DNA from: Chrysaora quinquecirrha
Taxonomy: Eukaryota; Cnidaria; Scyphozoa; Semaeostomeae; Pelagiidae
DNA length: 64,000 nucleotides
Reading direction: 5' to 3'
Assembly: GCA_014526335.1 (NCBI GenBank)
Contig: JACTAT010000128.1
Location: 495,227 to 559,226, forward strand
Under the pieces are notes generated by a model. That model saw only the letters and a program-made list of their open reading frames with translations, was not told where the DNA came from and searched no databases. The first letter of the stretch is position 1. Each line of letters opens with the position of its first letter. A program made the translations under genes and the position numbers. Positions 36,070 through 47,600 of the stretch are shown piece after piece.

Positions 36070-39000
36070 TTACAATTGTAGCGGGAAGTTTTGCTCTTTC
36101 AGCCAGTTGACATTGTAAACAGTGAGTTTTTCTTTCACTTCCTTTTCAAGGCGTATTTTTTTATATGTGAAATCTCGGCCGAATTTTTCTTTCAAACACT
36201 TAAGGTTGACACAAAAATAATAGTTTCGAGTTGAATCTCGCATGCCTTTCTTCGTAGGCGCTTTGAACGTAGCAAACTTGGCGACCATCAAATTTCGCGG
36301 ACCTTGTTGTTCAAAATTTCTGTGACAACTCTGGCAGCGCTTTGCTTTTTTATTAGTTAGCAGAAGATGAAAGTCGTATTCCTTTTTTGGTGGTAATCTT
36401 GCTTGCACTCCTTCAGGCTCTTTGGCCTTCTTGCTCTTTTCTTTCGATTTAGTTTCTGTTTTTGGTGTAGATGTGCTGAGGTCTTCGATGTCTACGTCGT
36501 TCAATATATCAGTGCTGATCTTAAGACAAGCACGGCATTCAAAGAACATCGACTTGGCCTCCTCCATCGATACATTGATACATTTGAGATGAAACCAACG
36601 CGAACAACTACAGGCAATCTAAAAGTAAGAGAAAATTAAACATTATTTCCTCATAAGGAAAACGGTGTCTGAGGAGGGGGTTGGTGTGCGAAATCAATCA
36701 GTCAATTAATGAATCATGCCTACCCATTGGTCATCGCCAGCAAACGAGCCACACGTCCTGCACCATCCATGCTCGATTTCTTCTGTTTGTGGAATAAAAC
36801 AGACAATTGATCAGTAAAAGAGAAAATATCAAATGCAAAGTGTGAAGAAGTACGTTGTTCTATATTTGAACTTATTCGTGATTACCTGACTCTGACAATA
36901 GCATCAGTCCAATTTTCTTTCTATAACTGCTTACTTCGTCAACGCCCATATTGAGTATAAACGACTGCTGCTTAAGAACTTTCTCTGCAAACTGAATAAG
37001 ATGACTATTGTTTAATATATGATTTGTAATTTGTTATATACGCAAGAAAATGTAGCATTTTCTATTCTAACTGACAAAGACACGAGACTTAGAAATAGAT
37101 ACCAGCTAACCTGCAGTGTGAAGACGCCGCAGCTGACCGAGTCAAATTGTTTTGGATGGGGCTCAGATTTCATTGTCCAATCTTTAGGTATGCTGGTAGG
37201 AAACGATTTAGACCTCACGAAGCAAAAATTCCTGGAAATGAAATGGGAATATTTAACTATCCAGAGCCTATAAGTTGATGTAAAATAGATGGATATGGAA
37301 ATCTTAGATACCTCCAGTTTCTTTTTATCTTTGCGAGCTGCTGTTCAGATTCACCAAGAGGATTGAGATACATCATCTCTCCTTTTTTTGGCCAAGCAAC
37401 CTGCACCAGATAGTATAGGTTAGAGGCTCTATGTTTAAAAGACCGATAATTGATTTGCAATTTTATAAATGACTTAGGATGGAACAATTTTGCGGGTGTT
37501 TTCAACATATATAAAAGATTAAAAATTTCGTACAGTCGTCTAAAATTTGTAAGGAAAGTGTACAAGCAGCACAATACTCACAAAAAGGTTCCAATGATTT
37601 TGATTGTAATTGTCGCAGCCTAGCACAACATCGAATGTCCCGACATCAACCTTTGAAAAAATTTACATATTATCTTCAAATTGATTCAAATTTATGTGCC
37701 CGAAGAACGCACAAATTTGATTTAACATGCATAAGATTGCGACGAAGTAAGAGAGATTGTTTTGTGTTATTGTTTGGAGATTGAGAAATGGGATACCTCT
37801 TTAAGTCTGCCTCTGTACTCCTTTCCCGCACATATCTGGCTCATCACCAAGCTGCTGATTACTAAAACTTTGCCCTACATAACAAAAAGCATGTAATAAG
37901 TCAACTTATAAAAATGCGTCAACTAGGTTAAGGGTGACCATATACTAAAATCTAAGCAACTTTTTTAGATATGTTACCGCCTGCTCCTCATTCACCGTTT
38001 TCACCAGCACATGCAAGAATGCATCAATCACCTAAAACAGAAGCATGAACCCCTCAGAAGGTTATAAACCTCTTCTGCAATACCATTCTACTAGAACTAC
38101 AAAACATTTTGAATACCAACCTCATCTCCTAGTTCATGCCCGTCCTTCAACTGATAGAAACTCCAGTCTTTCAGCTGAAAACCTTTGTGTTTTGCTTCTA
38201 CAAATCCCACAGGACCGTGCTCCCATATTCCTTGCAATACTGTTTCAAATGAAAAGAAAGATAATCTAGGCAAGAAGTAGAGAAATGTAATACTTTCAGT
38301 TTCAAGTAGATTAAAACTGCTAAGATACAAGAAGACTGCCGATCTACTTACAGTCGTCGGGACTGACACAGAATGTATTGCTAAAATTGTTTGGTGATGG
38401 GCCGAGACTGTCATCTTCTACTCTAATACTTGATATAGAACACAGGTGGGCCTTTCCATCAAGTTCAGTCAACGTGGGACTGAGTTGGGCTGATGCTCCT
38501 TCGACTTCAAAGCTTTCAGAGATGTCTATTCCGTTGTCCTAAAGTGAACAGTGCATAAAATGCTAGTTAGATAAGATGCAGACAAAATTGCATGTGCTTT
38601 TGTTCACGGGGAAAAATGCACAGAATATCTCACAATGTCAATGAAAACATTATGTCAGGTAATTTTCAAGCTTACTTCGATGCCAGAGCCTCCCATTTGC
38701 TTCTGTCGCTGTGAAGTAAGAAAACATGAAGGAAAAAGTACCCAAGTTAACATACAATCAAATTGTTCAAATTTGCAGAAAATGAAGAATTATCGGATGG
38801 GCCAGAGAAAGACCCCCCTTATTTAATATGAAATCCCCTTGCTGCAAAATCTCAGCAAACTTTAATAAAAAAATCTCTTGTAGAGAAATCAAGTCTAACT
38901 TATTTTTTGCTCAGATTACCTTTGATGAAAAAGTAAAGAAATTTTCGATCTTCTGTGTCCTTTTACGTTCCTGGATGAAGGAAAAATTCTTTATTAGCGT

Positions 39001-42000
39001 TTGCTTTGCATTCTAAACTAACTAGTGAAGAAATCTACCAAGAATACAGTGGAACAACAATTCAAAACTTTGAAGATATACATTGCAGATATACAAGCAG
39101 CCAATTGTAGAAACATGCGATTAGCATTGAAGATGGACTTACAGATGTTGCTTTGAATATTTTTTCGCTATGTTCGTTGTCTGCCGGAATAGGCGAAACT
39201 GGTGGCTCCTAAAAATTTAGATTGTGAAATTGCAAAACAAGTCAAAACTTGGAAGATATACAAACAGCCAATTGTAGAAACATGCGATTAGCATTGAAGA
39301 TGGACTTACAGATGTTGCTTTGAATATTTTTTCGCTATGTTCGTTGTCTGCCGGAATAGGCGAAACTGGTGGCTCCTAAAAATTTAGATTGTGAAATTGC
39401 AAAACAAGTCAAAACTTTGAAGATATACAAACAGCCAATTGTAGAAACATGCGATTAGCATTGAAGATGGACTTACAGATGTTGCTTTGAATATTTTTCG
39501 CTATGTTCGTTGTCTGCCGGAATAGGCGAAACTGGTGGCTCCTAAAATTTTAGATTGTGAAATTGCAAAACAAGTCAAAACTTTGAAGATATACAAACAG
39601 CCAATTGTAGAAACATGCGATTAGCATTGAAGATGGACTTACAGATGTTGCTTTGAATATTTTTCGCTATGTTCGTTGTCTGCCGGAATAGGCGAAACTG
39701 GTGGCTCCTAAAAATTTAGATTGTGAAATTGCAAAACAAGTCAAAACTTTGAAGATATACAAACAGCCAATTGTAGAAACATGCGATTAGCATTGAAGAT
39801 GGACTTACAGATGTTGCTTTGAATATTTTTTCGCTATGTTCGTTGTCTGCCGGAATAGGCGAAACTGGTGGCTCCTAAAAATTTAGATTGTGAAATTGCA
39901 AAACAAGTCAAAACTTTGAAGATATACAAACAGCCAATTGTAGAAACATGCGATTAGCATTGAAGATGGACTTACAGATGTTGCTTTGAATATTTTTTCG
40001 CTATGTTCGTTGTCTGCCGGAATAGGCGAAACTGGTGGCTCCTAAAATTTAGATTGTGAAATTGCAAAACAAGTCAAAACTTTGAAGATATACAAACAGC
40101 CAATTGTAGAAACATGCGATTAGCATTGAAGATGGACTTACAGATGTTGCTTTGAATATTTTTTCGCTATGTTCGTTGTCTGCCGGAATAGGCGAAACTG
40201 GTGGCTCCTAAAAATTTAGATTGTGAAATTGCAAAACAAGTCAAAACTTTGAAGATATACAAACAGCCAATTGTAGAAACATGCGATTAGCATTGAAGAT
40301 GGACTTACAGATGTTGCTTTGAATATTTTTTCGCTATGTTCGTTGTCTGCCGGAATAGGCGAAACTGGTGGCTCCTAAAAATTTGGATTGTAACAACAAT
40401 TTATGAAATCATGAAGACTCCGGTGCAAACGGAAACGCGTGATAACAGATTTTGAAAACTTACCTCAGTGAATGTGTTGTTAGTTTGTTTTTCTGTATCA
40501 TTGTCATCTTGCTGCATTGAGTAGCCAATGAATGGCTTGATGTGCTGGAGACTTACAAGACGTTTTCTTCCTTCTAACTGGACATTTTTGTTGTCTTTCA
40601 CAGCGACGACTTTGAAGGGTCCAAGCCATGTCTTCTTCAAACTGTCACCCTTTTTGGACGCCTTTTTTGAATTAAAAAGAAGCACTTGTTGGCCCTCTTT
40701 TACGACAACTTTTTTATTCTTGGATGTTGTTCTGGCCCGATAATCGCGCTTTTGCCGCTCCTGTGCCTTCTCAATGTTCTTTTTTACATCAGATTGTACG
40801 TCAATGACGTCGTTAATTGTCCGCTGGATATGCTGTTTGTATTCAGCCGCGCTTGGCAATGTAATCTTTACCTGGAAATTAAGAAACGACAGGTACAACT
40901 GCTTACTTTTTATCGATTAATTAAGTAGTGCCAGCGACAGGTTAGCCAAGTAGAATCAAACATGTTACCTCTGACCAGTCGTCCCTATTGTCCTTTATCT
41001 GCACTGGCCGTTTTGCCTCTCTGTTGTACATTAGGCGGAAAGGGGAGTATTTCGTTGAACAATGTACACTTGTTCTTATGGCAAACAGGACAGGGTCGAG
41101 ATGTAAATCCCAATCATCTTGTTTCTCATTTACCATCTTCTCCAAAGCTCTAAAAGTAAGATAATTCAAAATGAGAATCAGAAGTGAGAGTTGTAATGGT
41201 GTAATGGTGAAATTACCTTGCTGTTGGTAACAGATGGTACAACTTACCGTTTTATGGTTTGATTTGTTTTCTCATCCAAACCATTTGTTTGCGGATGATA
41301 TGCTGCCGTTTGTTTGCGCTCGATTTGCAAGTATTTGCAGAATGCATCGTTACCCTTTAAATTGAAAATAAACTGCATGATTTCATTTCCTTTTGCAGAA
41401 CAGCAATTTTGTCCACACGGTTTAAAGTTTCTTTAATGGTTGGTTGGGTGGGTCGACTTGATTTGTTGAAAGGACGATCACCATCAATGCTATGTCATTA
41501 TCAGAAAAATCCACATCAGAAAAATCTTGTATGTCTATCAGAGCTTTAGTAGCTCAACTGTAGAACTAACTGCATACAACCTGTTAAAGCAGTGCATTTT
41601 GTAATGTTTTACGTCATGAACTTTATTTAGCCCGTTTATAAGTGAAAATTTTAAGTCGCATTGGGGGATTTCACCGATCTCACTATTCAAAGGATCCAAG
41701 TTTGGCGAAACGCCTTGAAAACGAGAAAACGTAACTACACTAATTTAACAATAAATAACAATAAGATTTAGATTTAGATTTTTTGTGTCACCTTGTTCAC
41801 GAATTCTCTCCCTTGATCGCTTAGAATTTTCTCCGGTGCACCATGTCTATAGAATACTTTAGCGAGGCAGTCAGCCACACACGTCTCCGCTTTTGAGACA
41901 GTTGGAAAAGCTTCGACCCATTTCGTGTAATAGTCAGTGAGGGTAAGTATATAATTGTTCCCTCTTGGAGTTCTTGGGCAGGACACAAAGTCAATGCCAA

Positions 42001-43275
42001 CCATTTCCCAAGGCTTTGATACCTGAAAGAAAAAACGTTAACTTTGAATACCTTAAAGAAGAAGTATGAAAAGTTATTCTTTCACTATAAGCCAAACTGA
42101 ACTATAAACTAATCTAAACAGCTGAAAATACATAGTATGTACATTAAATTTAAAATTAAACATTGAAACGGTGCAGATGCGGAGCATGGCTGTTATGTAA
42201 CTGAGCATTAAAACATCGAGGAGACGAAGAAGTTTATTTGCGATAAACAGCTAAATTAAAAGAGAAGATGGAAGTATTTAGAAGTACATCAATCATCATA
42301 TTCAAGCACAAAGTACTGCAGTGTTTCAAATTGATTACCTTGATTGGCTGGAGCTCGGTATCGATATTCTTTAATTTAGGGCCACTATATTCACAAGGGC
42401 CACATACTTTGAGCTAAAAATAGGAATGATGAGTATTAAGTAAGAGTCTGTATCATGAGCAGAACTGGTCCTGCGACTGAGGTTAAGGTCCCTTCGTCAT
42501 TAGGAAACGTGTAATGAATTTAAATGGCAACTACATGAAAACAGAGCAGCCCTTGTAACTGAGACATCATCATGAACAACAGGGTTGGCCTAATTGACAT
42601 GTGACATTTGACTGGAAATATGACATTTTCCCCATGTAGTGGCAAATACTGTAAGTTCGCAATATTCATATAAAATAATAATAGTAATATCCAAAAATCT
42701 GAACAGGTAAAAACTGACTGCTATCAGATTTTTTCGTCAGACAAAATCATCAGATATCTGAAGAAAAAAGCCTGAGGGAAAATCTGATGGTAAAAACGCG
42801 GCTTTAGCCACGTTCAATTTCAGACACGTTCTAATTCGTTTCGATTCGAATAATATTTAGGGATCTTTTGTACATATTTAAATATACAGTGCACAACTTT
42901 AAAGTTCATGTGCTTGTTTCAGTGTTTTATTGAAAGATGAAAGAAAGTGTAAATATGAAAATGTTATTACCCAAAATTTGATATGATTACTCATATTCTT
43001 CCATTTAAAATCCCTACAAATACTATTGATAGTTTTTGTCACACCAAAATGACCTCCAATTCCACTGGCATGGTACTCTTGAAAAATCTGCTTTGCATGG
43101 GTGACAGACCAAACACCTTTCTTGTGATCTTGTCCCACAACCAAGAGATTACCATCTTCAAATAGAAAGGAAGTTTCATTAAACGTTTTGGACAAAAGTG
43201 GAGAGATGTAAAGAAGCTACCATAGTCATTCATAGTCTTCACCACATCTCTAGTCCCTCATCGTAGTTTTCACCA

Positions 43276-43312
<37 letters not shown>

Positions 43313-44180
43313 TATCATCATCATCATAACCGTCATCATCATCATCACCGTCATCATCATCATCATCATCATCATCCTAATTATTCATCATAATCAATCT
43401 TAATTCAGTTCTGAACATTGATTGCCGAGTTCAGAAACGCATGTGCATTGGCGGCAAATTTCTCGAACTACTCAACGACAATGTCGAATTTTGCGAGGGT
43501 GAAAATATTCAGAAAGTTCAGTTAATTTTCAGGCCATTCAATTTGCAATATCAATGCAAGGCAAAAAAGTTACCTTTCAAATAGTATGCTTTTGACATTT
43601 TTCTTATTTCACTTTTGCGTGACTCGGTCATATCCTCTGGGAATTTTTTTGTTTTCGATGTATCATTCTTGGTTGATAAATAGTCGCGGATTTGCTGCAT
43701 CTTTTGGAAATCTTGATCAATTTTTTCTTCAGAGCATAAGCCTTCAATTACCTACAAGAAAAACGAGTCATGATAGTCGACGTTACATTGGCAGCAAGCA
43801 TCAATTTTCACACGTAAAATGTACTAATAAATGTCTTTATTACTGTAAAATCCATCTGGTCCGATCTAAGTCCGACTGGTGGGGTCAAGGCGATAAAATT
43901 CCCATCAGTGATTGGAAAAAGTGTTATTTTGCTCCAACTCGCGAAATTCCAAAATGTCGGACAACATTGGTAAAACTGGGTGAGGCGCCAGTCCCCAATG
44001 CCCGTAATTTCCGCGTCTAACCTATGCAACTTACAGCAGAATGTTTCTTACGTAACAAGCTGAAGAAATTGAATGACCCCCCTTTGAAAATAAGAGGTAA
44101 GGAAGTATTAAAGGCCCTTATTTAATCTTAAACTAATTTGTTATACTCACCAGTTTCATGCTTTCTCTATTTGCTGCCAT
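36070..44180 (-). CDS. Integrase-Ulp1 protease-PHD finger gene (Ginger-like or domesticated), intron-rich
   Basis: About 25 exons with GT/AG borders, start MAANRESMKL at 44180. In order: 43583-43752; H2C2 zinc finger (EYHASGIGGHFG at 43100, CGPCEYSG at 42395); integrase core with MVGIDFV, LSDQGREFVN and HPQTNGLDEKTNQT, giving D, D and E with exactly 35 residues between the last two after splicing; GPY/F-type module LGPFKVVAV (40620); eight mini-exons (39143-40374); a linker; a Ulp1/C48 protease with NHWNLF (His), MYLNPLGE (Asn where Asp is usual), Gln before FDSVSCGVF (Cys) at 37090-37650; a PHD finger (WCRTCGSF, CSCSRWFHLKC) at 36560-36790; and a last zinc-binding domain CQSCHRNF/YYFCVNLKCL. 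No stops in the exons read. Ginger transposons are known to combine such integrases with Ulp1 and PHD modules; similar host genes are labelled KRBA2-like. I found no terminal repeats. Confidence 0.8.
39061..40390 (-). repeat. Tandem mini-exon array, 8 units of 166-167 bp
   Basis: Units anchored at CCAATTGTAG at 39101, 39268, 39435, 39601, 39767, 39934, 40100 and 40267. On the minus strand every unit has an acceptor (AAATTTTTAG), a 66-nt exon encoding EPPVSPIPADN followed by EHSEKIFKATS, and a donor (GTAAGTCC). The exon is a multiple of three and phase 0 at both ends, so any number can be included in frame. Units three and four (39477 and 39643) lack one T in the run and give 65-nt exons that would shift frame. 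The array lies between the integrase and protease parts of the host gene. Confidence 0.88.
43262..43380. repeat. (CAT/CAC)n trinucleotide microsatellite
   Basis: About 120 bp of ACC and ATC repeats, just upstream of the H2C2 exon of the integrase gene, within an intron. Confidence 0.9.
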
Positions 44181-44319
44181 TTTATTATCTTTCTTGTAAA
44201 ATGGCGATACCTGTAGCAATGGGGTAGTAGAGAATTTAGCCAAATAGAATTCCTCGACTTAGTGTTATCATAAGTAGATAGAATAGCGTATATAATGTAA
44301 GCTGGGTACACTGCTGTAA

Positions 44320-44480
44320 TAGTCCAGCTGTTATTAACCAAAATTGTGCATCTTAATGATAAAAGCATGAAACTTGGCAAAACCACTAATTAGCTTAAGG
44401 GCAACAATCTCTGATATAGTGCCAATCAATATCACGCTCAGGAACCAGGAACTGCGCATGTCAGCATGGAAACGAGGCTA
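44320..44480. repeat. Academ left terminal inverted repeat
   Basis: Begins TAGTCCAGCTGTTAT after a flanking TAA. The first GCATGGAAACGAGGC copy is at 44464-44478 and a second lies just inside at 44599-44613. It pairs with the right end at 50303-50471. Confidence 0.8.
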
Positions 44481-44696
44481 AGGATAAAACTCGTGCTTGG
44501 TGACTTTTAAGTTTTGAAAATTTGTTGTAAAAGATGCAGAGTCACTTATTAACAAAGAAAAAACAATTTTAGGATCATCATAAGCCCTCTGAACGTCAGC
44601 ATGGAAACGAGGCAAACTATTAAAAAGAACTACATTTGCTCGATTTCACTAAAAAGAATGCATCTTACGAACTATTTTAAGTTTAGGTCTTTTTTA

Positions 44697-47600
44697 CTAC
44701 TGGCAATTGCCGCCACAATTACATAGTCCAGTGCATACAAGGTTAGCTTTTAGACACTTGCATCGCCCCTTGCATAACGTCTTGCAACTGCAGTGGATAA
44801 GTTCGTAACATGTATCTTTCGCCTGAGGTAGGGCGGTCCAGTAAGGTGTCCACATGTTGCTTTGTCGTTGCCATCCCCATTCAGATGGGCTTGGAAGTAC
44901 AGGCTGTTGCAGGAGAGTTTGACCCCACACATAACCTCCTTGAAGAACGGCTCTGTTGATATGTTCCTGCAGCGCTGCTCGAGTAGGAGGTATGCTGTCT
45001 ATGCTTCTGGATTTTTTGGAGAACAGCTCCTGTCTTGCTTCATCGACACTGATTAGGCTGCTGGTGCGATCATATAGAAGAACCACGAACCTCTCAAGCA
45101 GTGGCATGCATGAGTTGATGGTCTCCTTCGTTGGCATAATACTGAGGCTCTTCAAAACCGGCGTCAACTCTGGGAACACTTTCCATATGTCCCAGGCCGT
45201 TTTTTTTCCTCGACCTCCAAAAAATGATACAGTGTCACATCCAGTTATTGCGTGGAACACTGGCAAAGTCGTGGCTTTATCAGGACCTAAGGCAGTCCAA
45301 ATTGCATGTGCAGGTATGTGCTGTATGTTTTTACCAGACCCGAAGGTGATCCAAACCTCATCTGCCTGAAGAAGGCCAGACACGGAAATAGCCAGCACCA
45401 CAACATCTGTGTCGTTGCTTTTGACAAGTATACGGCGGTTTCCGTTTAAAGTTGCATCAAGTGCATGGACCATTAACCGTGTATCAGCCTCTTCATGGCT
45501 GCAGGGCACCAGAGAATCAACGTTCCTTCGATTTGATGAAACCCATAAAACATTCTCGCCATGAGTGGTGTAGATTTCTTTACCCTCCGGAATCGTTAGC
45601 GTAACCAACTAAAATATGAAGGAAAAATAGTTTTAGAGCTAGACATTCAATGCAGAGAATTTTGTACATCAAAAACTGATTTTGTGTCCTCCTCTATTCA
45701 AAGCAACAAATGTCAAAAATCTTTGCATAAAGTTGAGAAAAGAATGGAGGAGATTATTTGAAAAACCTTAACAGCATGGCAAAAACAACAAGTCCGTCCT
45801 TTAGTTTCTTTGACATTTTCCCTTGGCAATTTACGAATCAATATTGCTTTCAACTTAACGCTAAAGTAACTTCTAGCAGTCGGCATAAATAATAAAAATA
45901 CGTCAAATGAATAACATGAAAAGAAAAGATTCAGCAGAGAGCAAATGTAAATGGTCAGATTTACAAGGATTACAAATTATTACGAACCTTGGTTGAGAGA
46001 AGTTTGAACAACTCATCCTTGTTCCCGTCTACTCTAAGAAATCCTTTCCAATCTGTCGGAATCCTAGTTGAGGCCATCACTTTTCGACGCTGCCCAGAGC
46101 CTCTCTTATTTCGCAGGGATTTCTTCAGTGAATCTTCCCTATACACATCCCATACAAGGTCGACTCGCTTGGCATTTTGAAGGATTTTGAGAATATATGG
46201 AGCAAACATTGTTGTGAAATATTCCTCAAATGTGCGTGCGGTCTTTGGCAGTAGCATCTGGACAATGACAGCACCATCAAGGATGACTGCATCTACAGCT
46301 GGTGGGGATGTGATCTGCTCTTCTGTATATAAATTGGCTAAACATTTCACCAGGTCTGCCTTCTGGCCTCCTCTGAGCTGGCCAGACTGAGAAAGTGAGG
46401 GAGGCCATGGCTGGTTTTCGTATTTAAAGAAATCTTCCAGGTTTCCATCCCTGAATTGGCATGCTATGTAAAGGCGTGAAAATAAGGAACAGTCCTGTTT
46501 CAGAGCCTGTACCTTTGCTTTGTCTGCAGGTAATTTCTTTTTCTCTGGTGTACTGAAACATGGTAGGCTATTTTTCTTTATAGGATTGGTAACAGGCTCG
46601 CTACACTCAACAAATCGCTCTTTCACAAACATTTTCAATTGCTCTTCTCCAATGCCTCTAGCCGTTCGAACTGTATCAACAACATCATCAGACTTGACGT
46701 CCTTGCTGTGAATAGCTATCAAATCTTCCCCTTGCTCTTTGAATGGATTGCCAAGCTCTTCAAAAGAGGTCACTGTATTTACAATATCTTTGAAGAATGA
46801 ACGCTGGACTCCCGGTTTTGCTCATGATGTTCTAGTCCTGCTTTGTAGATGGTGTCACCTTCAAATTCTTTTATGATTCTGGACAACTCAGGACCCGCAA
46901 CCATCCATCTCCTGAGAGCTCCTGGATCCTCGGTGAGACCAACAGCCCCTCCTTGTCCTTTAACGATGGCATTCACTTGCTCATGTGCATGGTCCAGTGC
47001 GATTGATGAAAACTTTCTTGTAGTCTTGTGCACGGCAAAACAACCTTGCATGAAATGCTTGTACACATCTGGATTTTTTGACGGTAGGGCAAGCATGTCT
47101 CTATAATGAACGGAAAGCCACCTTGAATAATTTGGATGATCCAAGGCAAACATCCAGGGAAGTATTTCACGTATCGCTCGAATATATAGGGGAAAGCTTG
47201 CTTCTCTGAAAGCTCTCACCAGCTGAAGACAAGTAAGCTCCAATTTCAGGACTGATTCCCAATAGAGAAACTGCGGGGACTTGGTCTGCATTGCTTTTTT
47301 CCAATCATCAAAAGAAATTCGAGATTTATCATCCTTATTCTCTTCGATGCAAAATTCATCATAAGCCTTCTTCATTAGAATATAAAGGCTCGCAGCTGTT
47401 ATCTGGTGAGCACGGCGAGTGCGGGTAACATGACTTGCAGACAAGAAAGAATCGGCTATTCCTTGAGTAGCAACCCCAGCATTGCACATTACTTCCGTCC
47501 ATCCGCTCCCATTCAGCCATTTTCCCAGCATTTTTAGAGCAGCCATTTCAATGTGAAGACCCCCAAGCATGACTACGAATTGATTTTCTCTGAAACCATC

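Noticed and set aside
29305..40390. CRISPR array
   Set aside because: Regular repeats here have no unique spacers, and one set carries eukaryotic splice sites.
44956..45369. Plus-strand 137-aa ORF
   Set aside because: Lies antisense to the conserved Academ nuclease exon, with no motif of its own.
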